A stretch of 64,000 bases of DNA from Aspidiotus rigidus (Eukaryota > Arthropoda > Insecta > Hemiptera > Diaspididae), in NCBI GenBank assembly GCA_035079385.1, contig JAVHKY010000016.1, forward strand, positions 4,449,501 to 4,513,500. The letters are read 5' to 3'. The position numbers and the translations under genes are program-made. A model generated the notes under the pieces. The model made no database searches. It was not told the DNA's origin and saw only the letters and a program-made list of their open reading frames with translations. Of this stretch, positions 12,601 through 25,160 are shown piece by piece (the first letter of the stretch is position 1; every line of letters begins with the position of its first letter).

Positions 12601-15064
12601 AGTTATCTCTCAAAAGGGTACCCGTGACTTGTGAGCAATAGTTGATTTTCAAAATACCTCTTTGATCAATTTCATGTTCAGATTACTCATTCCTCGTTCA
12701 TTTTATCAAAAAATCTATAATGACAAAAAATATTTCACGTGTTTTCATCTTCACAGATCATTAATTAGGTATTTTTCAAATATTTTATCGACAAATGAAT
12801 CTGAGAGAATTCCATAAAGATGTGTTCCTCAGGTGCCCTTCTGTGAGGCTTCTTATATGGAGATGGAGTTGAGTGACCGCATAAGCATGAATGTTATTTT
12901 TCAATTTTTCAAAATTTTGTTTGTTGGTAGGTAATGGCTCAGAGAATTAAAAAATGTGACTATCCGCAAAAAGGGCACCCCTATTTGTCGGGTCCTTTTT
13001 GACAGATACCTAACTCCTCAATTACCTATCTATACTCCAAGTATACAAACTTCAGAGAATAAAAACTAGAGAGGAAAATGGAGAGAAAAAAAAACCGAAG
13101 AAAAATTCTTTTCGTTCCAGAACGTGGTAAATTTCCGAGAACAAAATTAGGATGTCAGTGAAAAGTGGCCCGACTGTGGGTAATGTAGGCCTACCCTTCT
13201 CCCCTCGTCGGTGATTATTTATACTTCAGTGTACAGAAACTGTTAGTACGATGATTATTTGATTGTGAATTTTCTCTCGATAATATCAAATTACTTATTA
13301 TGTGTAAACGTTAAATTTTTCCGACCCGTACTCATATAGGTATGGATCACAACACTATCAGAGTGTAACGATTCGATGAATGACAGTCTACCTAGTATAC
13401 CATGTGAGTTCATTCGTTAGGAATTTATACGAGACGTTACCGACTCTTTAAAAATTTCCAAATTTCGTTAATGTTTCTCTCTTCATCCTCGAGATGGTTC
13501 AACCTACTGTTCATTTCGAGTATGACACCCATTATCATCCTCATGTCTCATAATAACGTAGGTAAATAAGACAAGAAGAAAATATTTACCAGCATAAGCG
13601 GCATCCACGTGAAGCCAAGCATCATTTTGTTTACAAACAGGTCCTAATGCATCGAGGTCATCATCAGCGCAAATACCTGTAGAACCGATCGTTGCTATCA
13701 CCTGTAAACACGCGTCAATTTTTCAAAAGTGATTCTTCGCAAGATTTCCCCAATATACCGGAATGTATTTACTTACATAGCAAGGGAATAACCCTTGGTT
13801 GACGTCATTCTTCATCGCTTCTGATAGAGTTTCTTTTCGTAGTTTGCCATCTGTGTCGGATTCAAGAATTCGCATCTTCATGGACCCAATGATGCCGGAT
13901 TTTTCGACGCTCGAATTCGCTTGTTCTGTAAACGTATTGAAAATAGTGGAATCAATTAGGAATGAATGTGTTGGAGCGTCATGAAGGAGAAGTTGAGGCT
14001 TGTGGAGTTATTCCGTTCCTTAGCTCGGAAAAGCAGTGTCTACTTTCAAATATCGACTAACCTGAAGTGTATGCTACGAGTTTAGCTCGTATTTCACCAT
14101 CGCTCATTCCTGGGTGCAGTTTTTTGAGTCGACGAACAGATTTAGATTGAGCGGCTATTAGGCAGAGAAAAGTGACGTCACTAGCCGAACACTGAAACAC
14201 ATCGGAATTATTAAGTATTATGAAATCACGAGGCAGAATTCTTTTTCCCGTATTGTAGTTTAGACACATACTTGTATCACTCCTCCTCCAGGGCCAGAAT
14301 GACAATTTAAGAATTGTGGTGGTAAATTCAACAATTTACCGAGCCAGTTCATCATTTTTACCTCGAGCTCCGTGCAAACGGGACTTGCAGTCTAGTTGGA
14401 AAGAAAAACCACAAAATTAATCTTTATTCTACGTTAACCTATTAATTGGTTTCGAGTCGGTTCATTTAAATAATGCTAATTTACCCAGTGTAGACCCATA
14501 ACTCCTAGACCTGCGCTGATCAGTTCGCCTATCATTGACGGATACGAACTGGCTGTAGGAAAGAATGCGTGAAATTGTGGAGATTGCCAGTGCGTCATCT
14601 GTTGAAGTAATTCAAGTTGATATTATTAGGCTACCTACAATATTTTGATGAAAATAATTCGTAAAGATAGGTATACTTTCTCTTCGCACCTTGAAACTAG
14701 ATATTAATTATTTTAGAACCAGGAATGCTCTTCTTCACTTAAACACATGTCATCGACCGACAGTTTCTTAAGTTTAAGGTTACTTACTCCTGGCATTATT
14801 ATTTTATCAAGGTCACTCATCATGTTGCGCCAATTTTCGCCAGTTTGGGGTATCTCGTCTGGAAGTTGAGAATCAAGGTAACCGGGCTCTACTTCTGGAA
14901 GAACTTTCCTGTGGGGAAAATTATAAATAGCATCACTTTTTCTTTATCTTCTTGTTGATGATATTGTATAGAAATTTTTTTCACCTATCTCGAATGTTGT
15001 CCAAGTAGTTGGCCATGTAATCGATCGCTTCGTATCCGAATTCTCTGAATTGTTTCGAGTCCAT
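9654..15064 (-). CDS. amd: PLP-dependent aromatic amino acid decarboxylase paralogue, amd/DHPAA-synthase type
   Basis: Eleven coding exons on the minus strand: 15064-14985, 14908-14788, 14598-14485, 14391-14272, 14191-14062, 13925-13777, 13701-13590, 11229-11112, 10328-10232, 10155-9955 and 9875-9654; 487 codons plus stop, all phases agreeing. The first coding exon begins in a 5' UTR at about 15083. Group II decarboxylase landmarks are present: [52 protein letters not shown], the PLP lysine in [16 protein letters not shown], the catalytic-loop Tyr in ERIYLKDH, and [16 protein letters not shown]. The residue that is His (pig DDC His192) in true decarboxylases is Asn here ([11 protein letters not shown]). 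In insects Asn at this site marks amd/DHPAA synthase, which turns DOPA into the reactive dihydroxyphenylacetaldehyde used in cuticle formation. Cys replaces the usual Gly after GGGVIQ. Intron 7 is swollen to 2.4 kb by repeats. The product assignment is firm as to family and good as to subfamily. Confidence 0.92.
11640..12066. repeat. fold-back element 1 in decarboxylase intron 7
   Basis: A near-complete palindrome about 427 bp long. GGCTTTTCCATGTCGGCGCA at 11647 is matched by TGCACCGATATGGAAAAGCA near 12040, and the arms meet at GTGGTGGTG/CACCACCAC around 11811-11847 with a loop of about 20 bases. The arms contain the shared blocks TTCTAACATTGCTCTTATGG and GGCGCTGGATGTAGTAATCC. No coding capacity. 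It is homologous to fold-back element 2 next to it. Confidence 0.75.
12067..12591. repeat. fold-back element 2 in decarboxylase intron 7
   Basis: The outer arms (12067-12145: TTTTCCAGCGTTCCATGTTG and onward) recur inverted at 12524-12591 (CAATATGGAACGCTGGAAAA). A second inverted pair inside is formed by 12150-12210 and 12325-12410, sharing GGCGTGATAGA and GGCAGAAAT. The arm sequence is aligned to that of element 1 (common steps TTTTCCA, GCATAC, TTATC, CTAAC), so the two are subfamilies of one fold-back family lying side by side. Confidence 0.7.
12596..13020. mobile_element. second copy of the TGAGGAG TIR element, 425 bp
   Basis: The left end TGAGGAGTTATCTCTCAAAA and the complement of the right end TGAGGAGTTAGGTATCTGTC match the family of 2495-3216, with a small insertion in the right end. 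The interior is shorter than in the other copy and non-coding. It lies directly after fold-back element 2. Confidence 0.65.
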
Positions 15065-15083
15065 GATGTTGATCTTGATGGAT

Positions 15084-15369
15084 CTAAAAATATTCGTAAA
15101 TAGTGACAGTAATTTGAATACGAAAATTAGCTAGGTACTTATGAATAAGTCGTACGAATTTTTCTTATGATGATTTCATCTAATAGAAATTTTTTTTGTA
15201 TAATGATACTTCTTAGATTTTGTATAACAATAAATAATTTTTTTTATAATTATATATCTCCTTTTTGATTCCTTGAAATGTCAATTTAATTTGAATAAAT
15301 TGTTAGAATCTCCTTTTTTCTCTACTTTTGATATAAGACTCGTCATTTAATCATCTAGCCTAAATCTTC

Positions 15370-15402
<33 letters not shown>

Positions 15403-18400
15403 CTCCTATTGGTGATTGTTTTGCATATTTCGGTCATACCTATGGATTCAATAATGACTTCAAAAACTGGCAAAATCATACTTGAACTCGTTTTTGAATT
15501 TAAATGATTAAAACCGGTAGACGAAGTACGCCAGCTCCGAACCTCATTATTTATTTTGAGTTCACAGACGATGAAACGTTTAAATTTAGTCTACAATAAT
15601 ATGAGTTGATCTTCTTAGTATACCGGTAGAAGCACACCGTATTTTTGAACGCGTGATAATGTCGATATAAATTTATCATAATCGATATGGTCGTTGCCCT
15701 TTGTTATGTACAGTCTCTGAGTACTGGTACAGATTATCTTGTTTTTTTTATCGCTATTTGTGAGCACTTTGAATATGTATGGCTTATTATTAAATAGTTT
15801 ATCCATATAGTAGCAACTTCATCAGCGACAATGGTGCAAGATTCTTTTCGATACACCTCATCGTGAATGTTGCTCAACATAGACACATTCAGACCAAGCG
15901 TAATGTTCCTTTCTTCTCAGCGTAGAACATCTAACTTTGAGCCACTTTGATCGGCGAGTTCAGCATCCTTGACGTGGCTATGTCATCAAATTTTTAATCC
16001 GCAGTTGAACGTTCAATGTTTGCGTAGTAAGAAATCACTCCTTCTTTTTCCAAACGTTGTTAGAAAAAAATTGAAACGTTTGTTCCTACACATTCAGTTT
16101 CTGATTTTCTGTTAGAAAGGCTCGATCTTCAAAATCTGATAGCCTGTAGGTATGATTGCCTCACTTGCCTTACTGCTTCTGACTCAAAACCATTATGACT
16201 CGTCTTTCTTTTATTCTTTGGTCAATTTATTAGCTACGACAGGGCCTATAGGCCTACCGGTACGTAAACTCATTACTCTTTACACCAACGAAATACTTAT
16301 GATTACAAGTGAGAATGTTTTATTGCACTTATTTTTGTCGGCTGAATTTTTTGAATTACGAGTAATGTGAAGATCTCATTAACGACTCCTACTCCTGACT
16401 CGTAAAATAGAGACAGTAAAATAATCTCCGATCGTTCTTCTGACAGACACTACGTCGAAATGAAGTATATGTATATGAGGGTAAAAAAAAGGAAAAAATG
16501 CTGAAAAAACAGTGATTAAAATTTTTCTTGGTTAGATAATACTGTGGTCCGAAAGAACGACTGGTGTATTTTCATCTTACTTAGAGCGAAGAAGTCGCTG
16601 GCCTTCCACTTCTCGTAATTTCTTATGTAACATTTTTGTTCGGCGAGCCATCAAGTTTGTTTTAAATTCAGCAAATTAAACCAAAATTTATGAAAAATTT
16701 GCCAAATGAGTGATATTCTGAGGCACTAGCACAGACGAATATTGATTTAATAATCCTCGGGAGGTGTAATAAAACTGTTCGTTTTGCATTTTTTCAAAAT
16801 TGAATTCCAACATTGTAGTCGAGATCACCACGATAATTATTTTGCAGTAATACCCACACCTTCCTCAGTAAAAACGTATCCATTGAGGAAAAAATCTCGA
16901 CCATAAGAATCCGTATCATCATTTATCGCCTTCTTATAGAGACTATAAAGTTTTTACTTACCTATTTCGATTTATTTTGAGGCCCTTCGTATAATTTTGG
17001 GAAGTAGCAGCGTTACATTTTGAGTCGAAGGGCGGAGCGCTTCGGAGTCGAATTTGGTTTATTAAAAGTACAGCATTTCTATTATTGCGGAATCATTTCA
17101 GTATCATAAGTAAAATTTTATAGGTACTCGTACCAGAAGAGAAGAGACGATCCGATTCAATCCAGAATCAGAAGTATAGGCCTACAAAATATTTACTCCC
17201 GAGTTGATTAGACGACAGCAATGAAAATGAAGGTCAAAATAGAGTGAAAGGAATTCTGTGGATTGCCTGACATGATACCCATAAATCTTTCGAAAATACC
17301 TAGCACAAATTGATGTCGAGGCACCACCGACCTTTTACAAATTGTATCGAGGAAATAATTTTCATCTATTCACACCAAAATGAGGTGAGAGGTTGTGGCT
17401 GATTTAATATTTGAAAATGGCGCAGTCCTAGAAGTCACAAGTCCTCGAGTTGGGATAAAAGAAAATTAGAAGTGTAGGTAAGCAGGTGTATTTATGTATA
17501 ATGTGCACATGATTTTGCGGGGCTACCTCCTGAGCAGGAGACGCCTACGATACAGAGAGGTAAGACTGGGATTATAAACATAGATCAAATTATGAGCTGG
17601 ATGAAAATTTGGAGATAGAGTCGGTCATTCGAAGTAATGGCGTCGTAAAAGTGGAGTATTTTCAAATGGGTCCATTTTTTTCTCCCCTAATCTTTTATAA
17701 TCTTTTATAATATTGAATAAATTTGGTTATATTGTTCGAGTTTGTAACAGACATACAGAGCTTCTGAAGAGGACGATGGTTGAAATTCTTCTATAACGTA
17801 CTCGACCAGTAAAGTACGATAGTAATGAAAAAACTTCCTATTGGAGTGAGTTTCACAATCACGACTTCCTAGCAAGAAATTCTGGAACAGCTATAAAGTA
17901 AAGGGTTTCAGCGTTGAACTGAAGATAAAAAATAGAATCGACTGATTTATTTAGGTTTATCAACACGATTATTTCTTCTTTTCATATCTTAGACCAAACG
18001 TTTCTGAAGAAGAGATAAAGTAAACTAAAAAAATTTGACATTCGTATCAAATGAGCTCATTACTATTCCTAAAATTTTGCAGAAGAAACAGCAGTCTGTC
18101 GGTATTTCCGAAAAAAATTATCCCTCCTGGCGTTCAAAGATTGATTATGATGTCGAGTCGGAAATATCATTCGATATATTAGTCTGTATAGGTTCAGAAA
18201 AGGAGTTTTTATTTATCGAAACTAATCGTAACGAACAAGTTGCTTGAATTCATTTGTTGTTGTATTCAAAGTTTTATTAGGTTTTGCTCGCTTTTCGTAG
18301 CGATGATATTGATGGGGGGGGGGGGGGGATGGTCAAATGTATACATATTGCAACTTCAACAAGAGAGAAGACGAATCTTTCTTCTTTTACGAAAGGCGTA

Positions 18401-19659
18401 GGAGTGGTGGGGCAGCGAAGAATTGAGTTTGGGAGGAGAACTCGAATTTCTTGACGGTGAAAAACGAAACTATAATTTTCTTCCTTTCTTACCGACTTCT
18501 TCTCTTCAAATTTTGTACTTATTATAGTCTACACGTCGTTGCTGCACTTGCGTATAGTTCATATTCTTAGGAGGGGAGGCATCCTCCTGTTGGGATTTTT
18601 TAATAATTTGTCAATTTCGATGTGACCATCACTTCGAACGCTTAGGGAAACAAAGATGAGACGTGAACTATCGTAACTTAAGGAGTAATGCGGATGTAAT
18701 GAGGTCAAACTTCAAATCAAGCAGGTAGAAATGATCTGGACGTTATCAGATGACGTTCATTATGGAAAACCCGTAATAAATAGATTATCTTTTGGCAGAA
18801 AATTTGATAATATAGCGATGCTAAAGAGTTGTAGATAAAATGTTGGTACGTTTTATCCACACACGAATTTTCGCTCATCTTTACGGTGACATTCTGAGGG
18901 ATCTGGCGAGAAATTTTGCAGAAAATACATAATTTTTGGGCCCTATTAAAGAAAGTTGAGCTGAAAACAATATTTCACAAGTTACTTTAGGGTTCGCAGT
19001 TTTAAACGGATTCCATTTTCAAAACATTTTCAGGGAAGCAAAAACTTTAATGGTGGGTTTTTCCTACAGCGAGTCTGTTTTATCGCTGGTTTTTCTGGTG
19101 ATTCTGGGAAAATTTTGATTTTCCTAAGACCGTTGTCTACTCGTGCGAAAAGTGAGATTTGCGTGTGAAATGTTTCAAAAATTTTAAGCTTTCTGATAGT
19201 GAAGAGAGAAACCGGCACTAAAGTTAAGAATGAGAGGATGGAGCGATAGGAAAGAATCTATTGATAGGTTACGGAGGATTCACGTAAATTTTCTTTCGGT
19301 ATCATCAATTTTTTTATTGAATTGAGATCTAAAAAATTCGAGTCAACCCTCATAGGCTTACGATCGAAATTCTGTCACTTAGTTTCGATTATTTTTTAAA
19401 TTACAAAGAGGGTTGCAGCTGGTGAAGAAGTATGGGATTTAATAGATCTGTAATAGGATGTAGACCAGAAAAAGTTGAGTGTTAGTAATGGATTCCGAGT
19501 TGTTGGAGAGGGTAGGGGAGGCTCAAGAGGGGAAAGAAAATGATTTTCTTAGGTTCAAGAGGTATGGAGCGGAGAAAAAATGGCGAGACTGATAATCTGT
19601 TAGCATAGCAGTATTGGCATGAGGGTAAGTAGAAGGAAGGTGTGGGTTAAGTGTTGTGC
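15084..19659. other. large non-coding stretch upstream of the amd-like gene
   Basis: About 4.6 kb without a convincing coding region. It should contain the promoter and any 5' UTR exons of the amd-like gene. Landmarks are a run of 32 T at 15372-15403 and a run of 15 G at 18314-18328, both possible assembly weak points. The short open frames here (for instance 15615-15806 minus, 16152-16370 plus, 18035-18247 plus) show no domain. Confidence 0.5.
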
Positions 19660-20195
19660 CTTATTTTTGGTCGTGCTATGACAATTTTTTCATGGAGGTA
19701 GGTCGGAGCGAATTGAAGAGGGCCAAGGGATTGGAGATTTTTCACCTGAAAGGAGAATGCCGTGATGAAATAAGGTTTCAAGTCATAGACGGGAGGAGTG
19801 ATTGAGGAGGAAAATAGGGCATGCTTGGCAACTAGGCCCACTACATCGTGTTCCAGGAGGTCGATGTGACCAGGTATCCAAATGAAGGCAATTGAAGGCG
19901 GAGGAGATGTCAAAGTGTGTAAGAGGATGAGGGTGCGTTCAACGATGGGCTTGAAAAAGTAAGAGTTCTCGTTCGGCCTGGAGAGAATAGAAAGAGGAGG
20001 AAAAGAGGAGGAATTTACTAGGAAGAAGATAGAGGTGAGAAAGGTACAGACAGATGGCATAGTTCAGCAGAATACATAGAGGCCGAGTGTTCCATATGTC
20101 GAAAGTGCGACTTTTCTCTATAGACACAGAAGGCGTGGCTAGTTTTGGAACCCGATTTGGATCCACGTGTACAGCACAGGTTGTTTGAGGGAAAA
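19660..20195 (-). pseudogene. decayed RNase H domain of a non-LTR retrotransposon
   Basis: Minus-strand frames give CTRGSKSGSKTSHAF (a changed TDGS motif) followed by SASMYSAEL, then after frameshifts and stops IAFIWIPGHIDLLEHDVVGL followed by VAKHA, equivalent to the W-P-x-H-x-G...N..AD..AK motif of the RNase H domain carried by many non-LTR elements. The catalytic Asp of TDGS is changed to Arg and the frame is broken at least twice. No reverse transcriptase is seen next to it. Confidence 0.65.
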
Positions 20196-20929
20196 TCATC
20201 AATGATGGCTTTGAAGTGTTTTAAGACTTGAAGTGGTCGAGGCGAGTAAGAGGCGTCGTGGATGTCGAGGGAAGGGTAGATGAGTAAATAGAAAGAAGAG
20301 GTTTAGATTTGAGATGATTGTCTGCATAAGATTCTAATTAAAGAAGTACTGTGGGAGAGAAGAAAGGTAGGTAGTTGAGGAAACCGGGCTATAGACGCAA
20401 GAAACGTTGCGGTAAGCGATAATGAGCGGAGGACTATTAGCCTCAGCTAGTCCGCAGGGAACAAAATTAATGCTAAACGTAGGCCATCAGATTGTATTGC
20501 ATCCCGTAATTTTTGGGATGATTTAAAAGCTTGTCTATAGATTGGGGGCCCGTGCCAGCGAATTAGAAAATTCTACAGCTGAAAGAAGAGCTTGCGTCTG
20601 TAACCAGCGCGAGTGTGGGATAAGTATAAGCTTTTTATGCGAAGGGTCCAGGAGTATTTTGTATCGAAGGTAAGAATGATATCTTGCATTTATTGACATG
20701 ATTATTTTAGTATAAAATCGACGATACGAAAGCGCGCATTGCTCCTTTCAGAAAGTGAGAGAAATCCAGGTCACTTCGCTTCATTCCCCGCTCGGAAGAT
20801 TACTATGAACTACGTTAATTGTTTGTTTGATGGAAGGATATTAGATATAGATTTTCTTAATTGATTATAGGATCGATCGTTTAGTCAAAATTTAGCTTAC
20901 TCGGCCTCCTTTTTTTCCAGCTCAAAAAT
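20196..20929. other. non-coding, possibly further retrotransposon remains
   Basis: Low-information purine-rich DNA upstream of the RNase H remnant. No motif could be read in any frame. Confidence 0.3.
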
Positions 20930-21470
20930 TCTCCTAGCTCCCCTTTCCATATATATCTGGATGGTCGGAATTTTTCCAAGTATTTCTCCTCTCTCTCTCA
21001 GACGCGGCTCGATAGACAAAATTGTTGTAAGTCTTCATCCCGACATTTATAGTTTGAAGGTCGAAATTTCCAAAAAACTCTGAGCCTACGCCTCTGTGAA
21101 CCACAATCCTCTCGTTCCCTTCCAAATATACACAACTCAATGGTTGGCCATTTTCCATGTCTTACTTTTCTCTTCTCGAAGGTAAAAAGTCCCTCTCCTG
21201 ATGCACATATTTATGTATAACACACTGGTCGATATTTTTCCGAATCTCCCTCTCTCTCTCTCTGAATGTATAGCTCGAAGGTCGAAATTTTCTGAAGTCC
21301 TCAAACTAGATATCCTCCTCCCTTCTCGGAACCACAACTCTCCAAAAGAACGGTGGATATTTTCCCAAAATTATAATCTTCATAAAACAAGTTTTCTGTT
21401 GAAGTGTATCGAGCAACGAGAAAAATCATTAGTGGAACGGTTATGGGGGTAGGAGAGAGAAGTTAGAGAT
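20930..21470 (-). repeat. copy of the AAATTTCGAC/ATATAT repeat family
   Basis: On the minus strand the region contains several diverged units of the type AAAATTTCGACCTTCGAGCT followed by ATATAT and a purine block (GAGAGAGGAG). The same unit is arrayed at 28,605-28,835 and again near 52,620-52,760. It is therefore another member of that dispersed family, in opposite orientation. CT-rich microsatellite (CTCTCTCTC) occurs twice within. Confidence 0.5.
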
Positions 21471-21487
21471 TCGATTCACGAAGCAGA

Positions 21488-22893
21488 CGTGCTGCTCATT
21501 ACACGTATTGGGCTTAGTTGCTGCCCATTACGCGTAATGAACAGGTGGAATTGACCAATGAGAAGCTGATTTGACTGTAAAATAATGGTATTTTCATTTT
21601 ACTTGGAATACTTCAAAAAATCTTTATAATGGAAATTACTTTCTATTATCACTCAAGGAGATTATCATTACTTCCTAAATTCAAAATCTTATTCTATTAT
21701 TTATTGTAATTGTCACAACTTCTAGACTGGTGGACAAATCATGAAAATGGCTAATTTTTTCATTCCAACATTATTTCTTGAGACATTTGGGCAACCACCT
21801 GTTATGAGGATAGAAACACTCGCTGAATCCAAATTTCATGGTTGCCAAGTTGAATTTTGCCTCCTTATGGCCCAAATCCAAGATGGCGGCCAAACTCATT
21901 TCATTTCTGTTTTGAGGTAAAACAAAAGGTTGTATTTTTTTTTCTTCTTTTTTGTACAGAATTGGATCTTCAAACTCTACTTGAGATATTGGGATCACAT
22001 ACAGCCAAGATGAGGACCCAAATTTGGGTCAAATTGAGGCCAAATTTATTGGCAATATAATGCTAGAGTGTGGGGTATCGTTTCTATGGTTTATTGACTC
22101 GGAAAAATCAAAAACGACCAGCGTGAGCTTGCCTGAGAATCAAAAGTCGAGATCCTTGGGTCACAAACATGCTTATCTGTTATTAGTTCTTTATCCTTTT
22201 TTCTTTTAAGAAATATGATTCTTTATCAATAAAGTTATTTGAGCTACAATTTTAAATAATGCTCATTTTATATAGTTGACTAATTTTGAGGTAAGTACAT
22301 ATGCTTCGTTTTGATAGTGTATAATGCAGTTGAGAGAAAGCTCTGTGATTTTAACCTGACTAATTTTTAATATCTCAAGTAGAGTTTAAAGATCCAATTC
22401 TGTACACCAGCAACCCCCTCTCAAAAAAAAAAAAAAAAAATATTACCAATTTCTGTTTTACCTTGAAACAGAAATGAAATGAGTTTGGTCGCTATCTTGG
22501 ATTTGGGCCATAAGGAGGCAAAATTCGACTGGTAACCATGAAATTCGGATGCCGCGAGTGTTTTTACCTTATTGACCAATGGTTGCCAAAATGTCTTAAG
22601 AATAGAGATGCATTTCAAGAAGAAGTCCACCTGTCTATTCGGCCTGTATGGCATGCAGAATTGCATACTATGTCATTCTTTACGCATGTTTATCGATTGA
22701 TTTGACGCACCGACGATATCCCTTCCAGTCCTCACTGAACCAAGCCGAACCAATTCGGATTGGTTCATAAGGATGCTCAATACGCGTAATGGGCAGTTAG
22801 ATTGCTGCCCATTACTCGTAATAGGCAGAAAAATATTGCTGATTATGCGTAATGGGCAGCAGCTTTGCACAATACACGTAATGAGCAATTGAG
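21488..22893. repeat. 1.4-kb fold-back repeat
   Basis: The ends carry inverted versions of GCTGCCCATTACGCGTAATG (21514-21540 region against 22775-22890, where the motif occurs several times). The inner arms 21775-22000 and 22370-22600 are also inverted copies of each other (shared CTCCTTATGGCCCAAATCCA and AATTGGATCTTCAAACTCTA in the left arm). The loop is about 22000-22370. The right arm has a run of 18 A at 22424-22441, opposite a run of T in the left arm. Frames here are shadows. It is a non-autonomous fold-back element. Confidence 0.72.
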
Positions 22894-23494
22894 CGTAACA
22901 TACACATACACACTATATTTTTTCTAGAAATTTTTTGCACAAATTTCAATTTAGAGTTTCTACAATTCTAAACAAGTTAGCTTACGTGACGCACTGGTTT
23001 AAAATTCGGGTACCCTCAACGCTTTATCAGTACTAAGTAGTGGTCAATTGACCAAAATAGATAGAATTCGAGAAATGCTTACGTATCCGAACATGAATTA
23101 TATGAAAATCGAATGTGATAAGAGGAATTAGAAAGAAGCATTGCCTCTCGTATCAAAAATACTTTAAAAGCAAGAATTTGGTAGGTGAATATCGGAGCGA
23201 ATAATCAAGGTTTACTCGTTATTTTGGTTCTAACGTCACATGATGAAAATCTGGCTTCTTTCCTTATAAAACCAAATTTTTCTGATAGCAATAATCAATT
23301 TTGACTCCTTATAATTCATTCTAGTGAAAATGAGTGATGGGGATAGTGTGAAAACTTCTGCTACAAAATGATTCAGATAGAAGTCGAAATTTCCTTTTTT
23401 TTTTTTTTTTTTTTTCAATTGAATTAATTACTTTCTTAGAACACTAGTGTACTTACAATAAAAAATCCGTCAGTTCATACGACGATTAGCTCAC

Positions 23495-23548
23495 CTTTGT
23501 TCAGGATATCAATGTGCCGGGTTCTCGAGACTTTCAATGCCAGCTGTC
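23495..23548 (-). other. candidate small exon
   Basis: On the minus strand a pyrimidine-rich acceptor (GCTTTTACAG) precedes 54 bases that end at a good donor AAAG|GTGAGC. One frame is open and reads QLALKVSRTRHIDILNK. It could be a coding exon of an unseen minus-strand gene or a 5' UTR exon of the amd-like gene 8.4 kb downstream. I cannot identify it. Confidence 0.2.
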
Positions 23549-24178
23549 CTGTAAAAGCAATAATACAATAACCCGCTGTAAGTTTACCGACTACGCGAGA
23601 TGAAAATAGGAAGTTTTTCGACACTGCGTAAGAAACCGCGTTCGCTTGTGAGCTTGCACTTGTTACGTGTAAAAGTGTTAGACTCGTACTGACATCGAGT
23701 CTGCGCGCGTGGTAATTTAGTTACCCAACGGGAAGATACTGATATGAATTAAATTCAGTAGCGAGTACCTAAATTTCACTATAAACCGCGCATCACTTTG
23801 GATAAATAATAATTACTACCGTACAACTTCATGCTTGTCAAGAGCTCGTATGCATAGTATAATAAAACTGGTATTATAACGTTATTATTGTCACTTTTAT
23901 AAAATAATATTATAATGAGTAATTGAAACTTCGAGTATGCAGGCTAGGCCGCCTATTGTACAAACCACGTAATTGAAAATTGCTCTACATACACGTACTA
24001 TTACACGCACACAATATACGATATTCTACTTTATACTGATACCGATCAGAAAACAATAAAATTGACTTGTCCGATGTTCCTCCGAAATTTGAACAGCGAA
24101 CCACGTAGACCTCTGGAGTCCTCCTGACTGCGTCTGGTTTGAGCTTGTTTGAGCTTTAGGTAGATATTTAAGTTAAAT

Positions 24179-24365
24179 CTAATTACCATCTGTCCCCAGT
24201 GGCGATTACTTTCATCATTATGAGTAAAATCATGAAAACGATTGCTAAAGTTTGTCTGTACCTACTCTAGATGCATGTACACAATTCAGTCTGTATCTAA
24301 TTACCATTCGTTCTCAGTGGCGTATCTTCATCATTAGGTGTGTGAAACGATGAAGCGATTGATTA
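24179..24365 (+). repeat. imperfect direct repeat, two units of about 120 bp
   Basis: TAATTACCATCTGTCCCCAG...GGCG...TCATCATTA...GATTG is repeated after about 118 bases as TAATTACCATTCGTTCTCAG...GGCG...TCATCATTA...GATTG. It is diverged and non-coding. Confidence 0.5.
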
Positions 24366-25160
24366 GGTAGCGTATTGACCCCCGAATTAGAAACGAAATA
24401 CGAGAAATAATTTTCTGTTCACCTTGGAGAAAAAAAAGTACCTACAAGGAAGAAGAATAAAACGAAATTTGCGTTTTGTTCTGCGTACACATATACCGAG
24501 TATTGGACGAGGTGTAAGAGTAAACAAAAAAATTAATTGTAAATGATGTGGCGTAATTTTTAATTTTTTCTTAAATTAATCAAGTTTAAGGTCGTCTCAA
24601 CGAATTTTCTTTAACAAAAGACTTCGGGCCAAGTGTATATGTGCTATCTATGTACTTATTGTACTCCTGTAGCATTGTTGGTGTCGCGTCGTTCGTTATA
24701 GAGAAAGAGTAATTTTCATAAATACGAATAGTTCGAGTAAACATCGATAAGCCCGATGAATAGTATTGGTAACGTTATGTAACATCGAGTTGATAATCTT
24801 CGAATGTTTTTATGAGAATCGCCGCCGTACATTTAAAGAATCAATAGGCTGAGATGGACGATAAATTGATAAGAGCATTTCCAGTGAATTTTTTTTTTAA
24901 ATCAATTATTGTACCGTACTTCTTTTGTCTCACGCGGTACAATTTCAACTTAATAACTTCGTAACACGGTGTGAATACATGATCAACAACAATTCTCTAG
25001 CTTTTTTTTTTCTATTCCATTGTAGCTCGTTTCTAGTACACCAGATTCAAAATCAAAAATTGATTGAAAGACGAAATTATCATACTCCTCAAACGTAGCT
25101 AAATGAAACAAAAACACTGTGACACAGCACAGAAGCTGACATGTCTCCTCCAGAGATACA

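Larger units (their letters stand above)
22894..25150. other. non-coding stretch, AT-rich
   Basis: Mostly featureless. It contains a possible small exon (23495-23548, minus), an imperfect direct repeat (24179-24365) and homopolymer runs (T at 23395-23415). No domain could be recognised in any frame. Confidence 0.4.
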
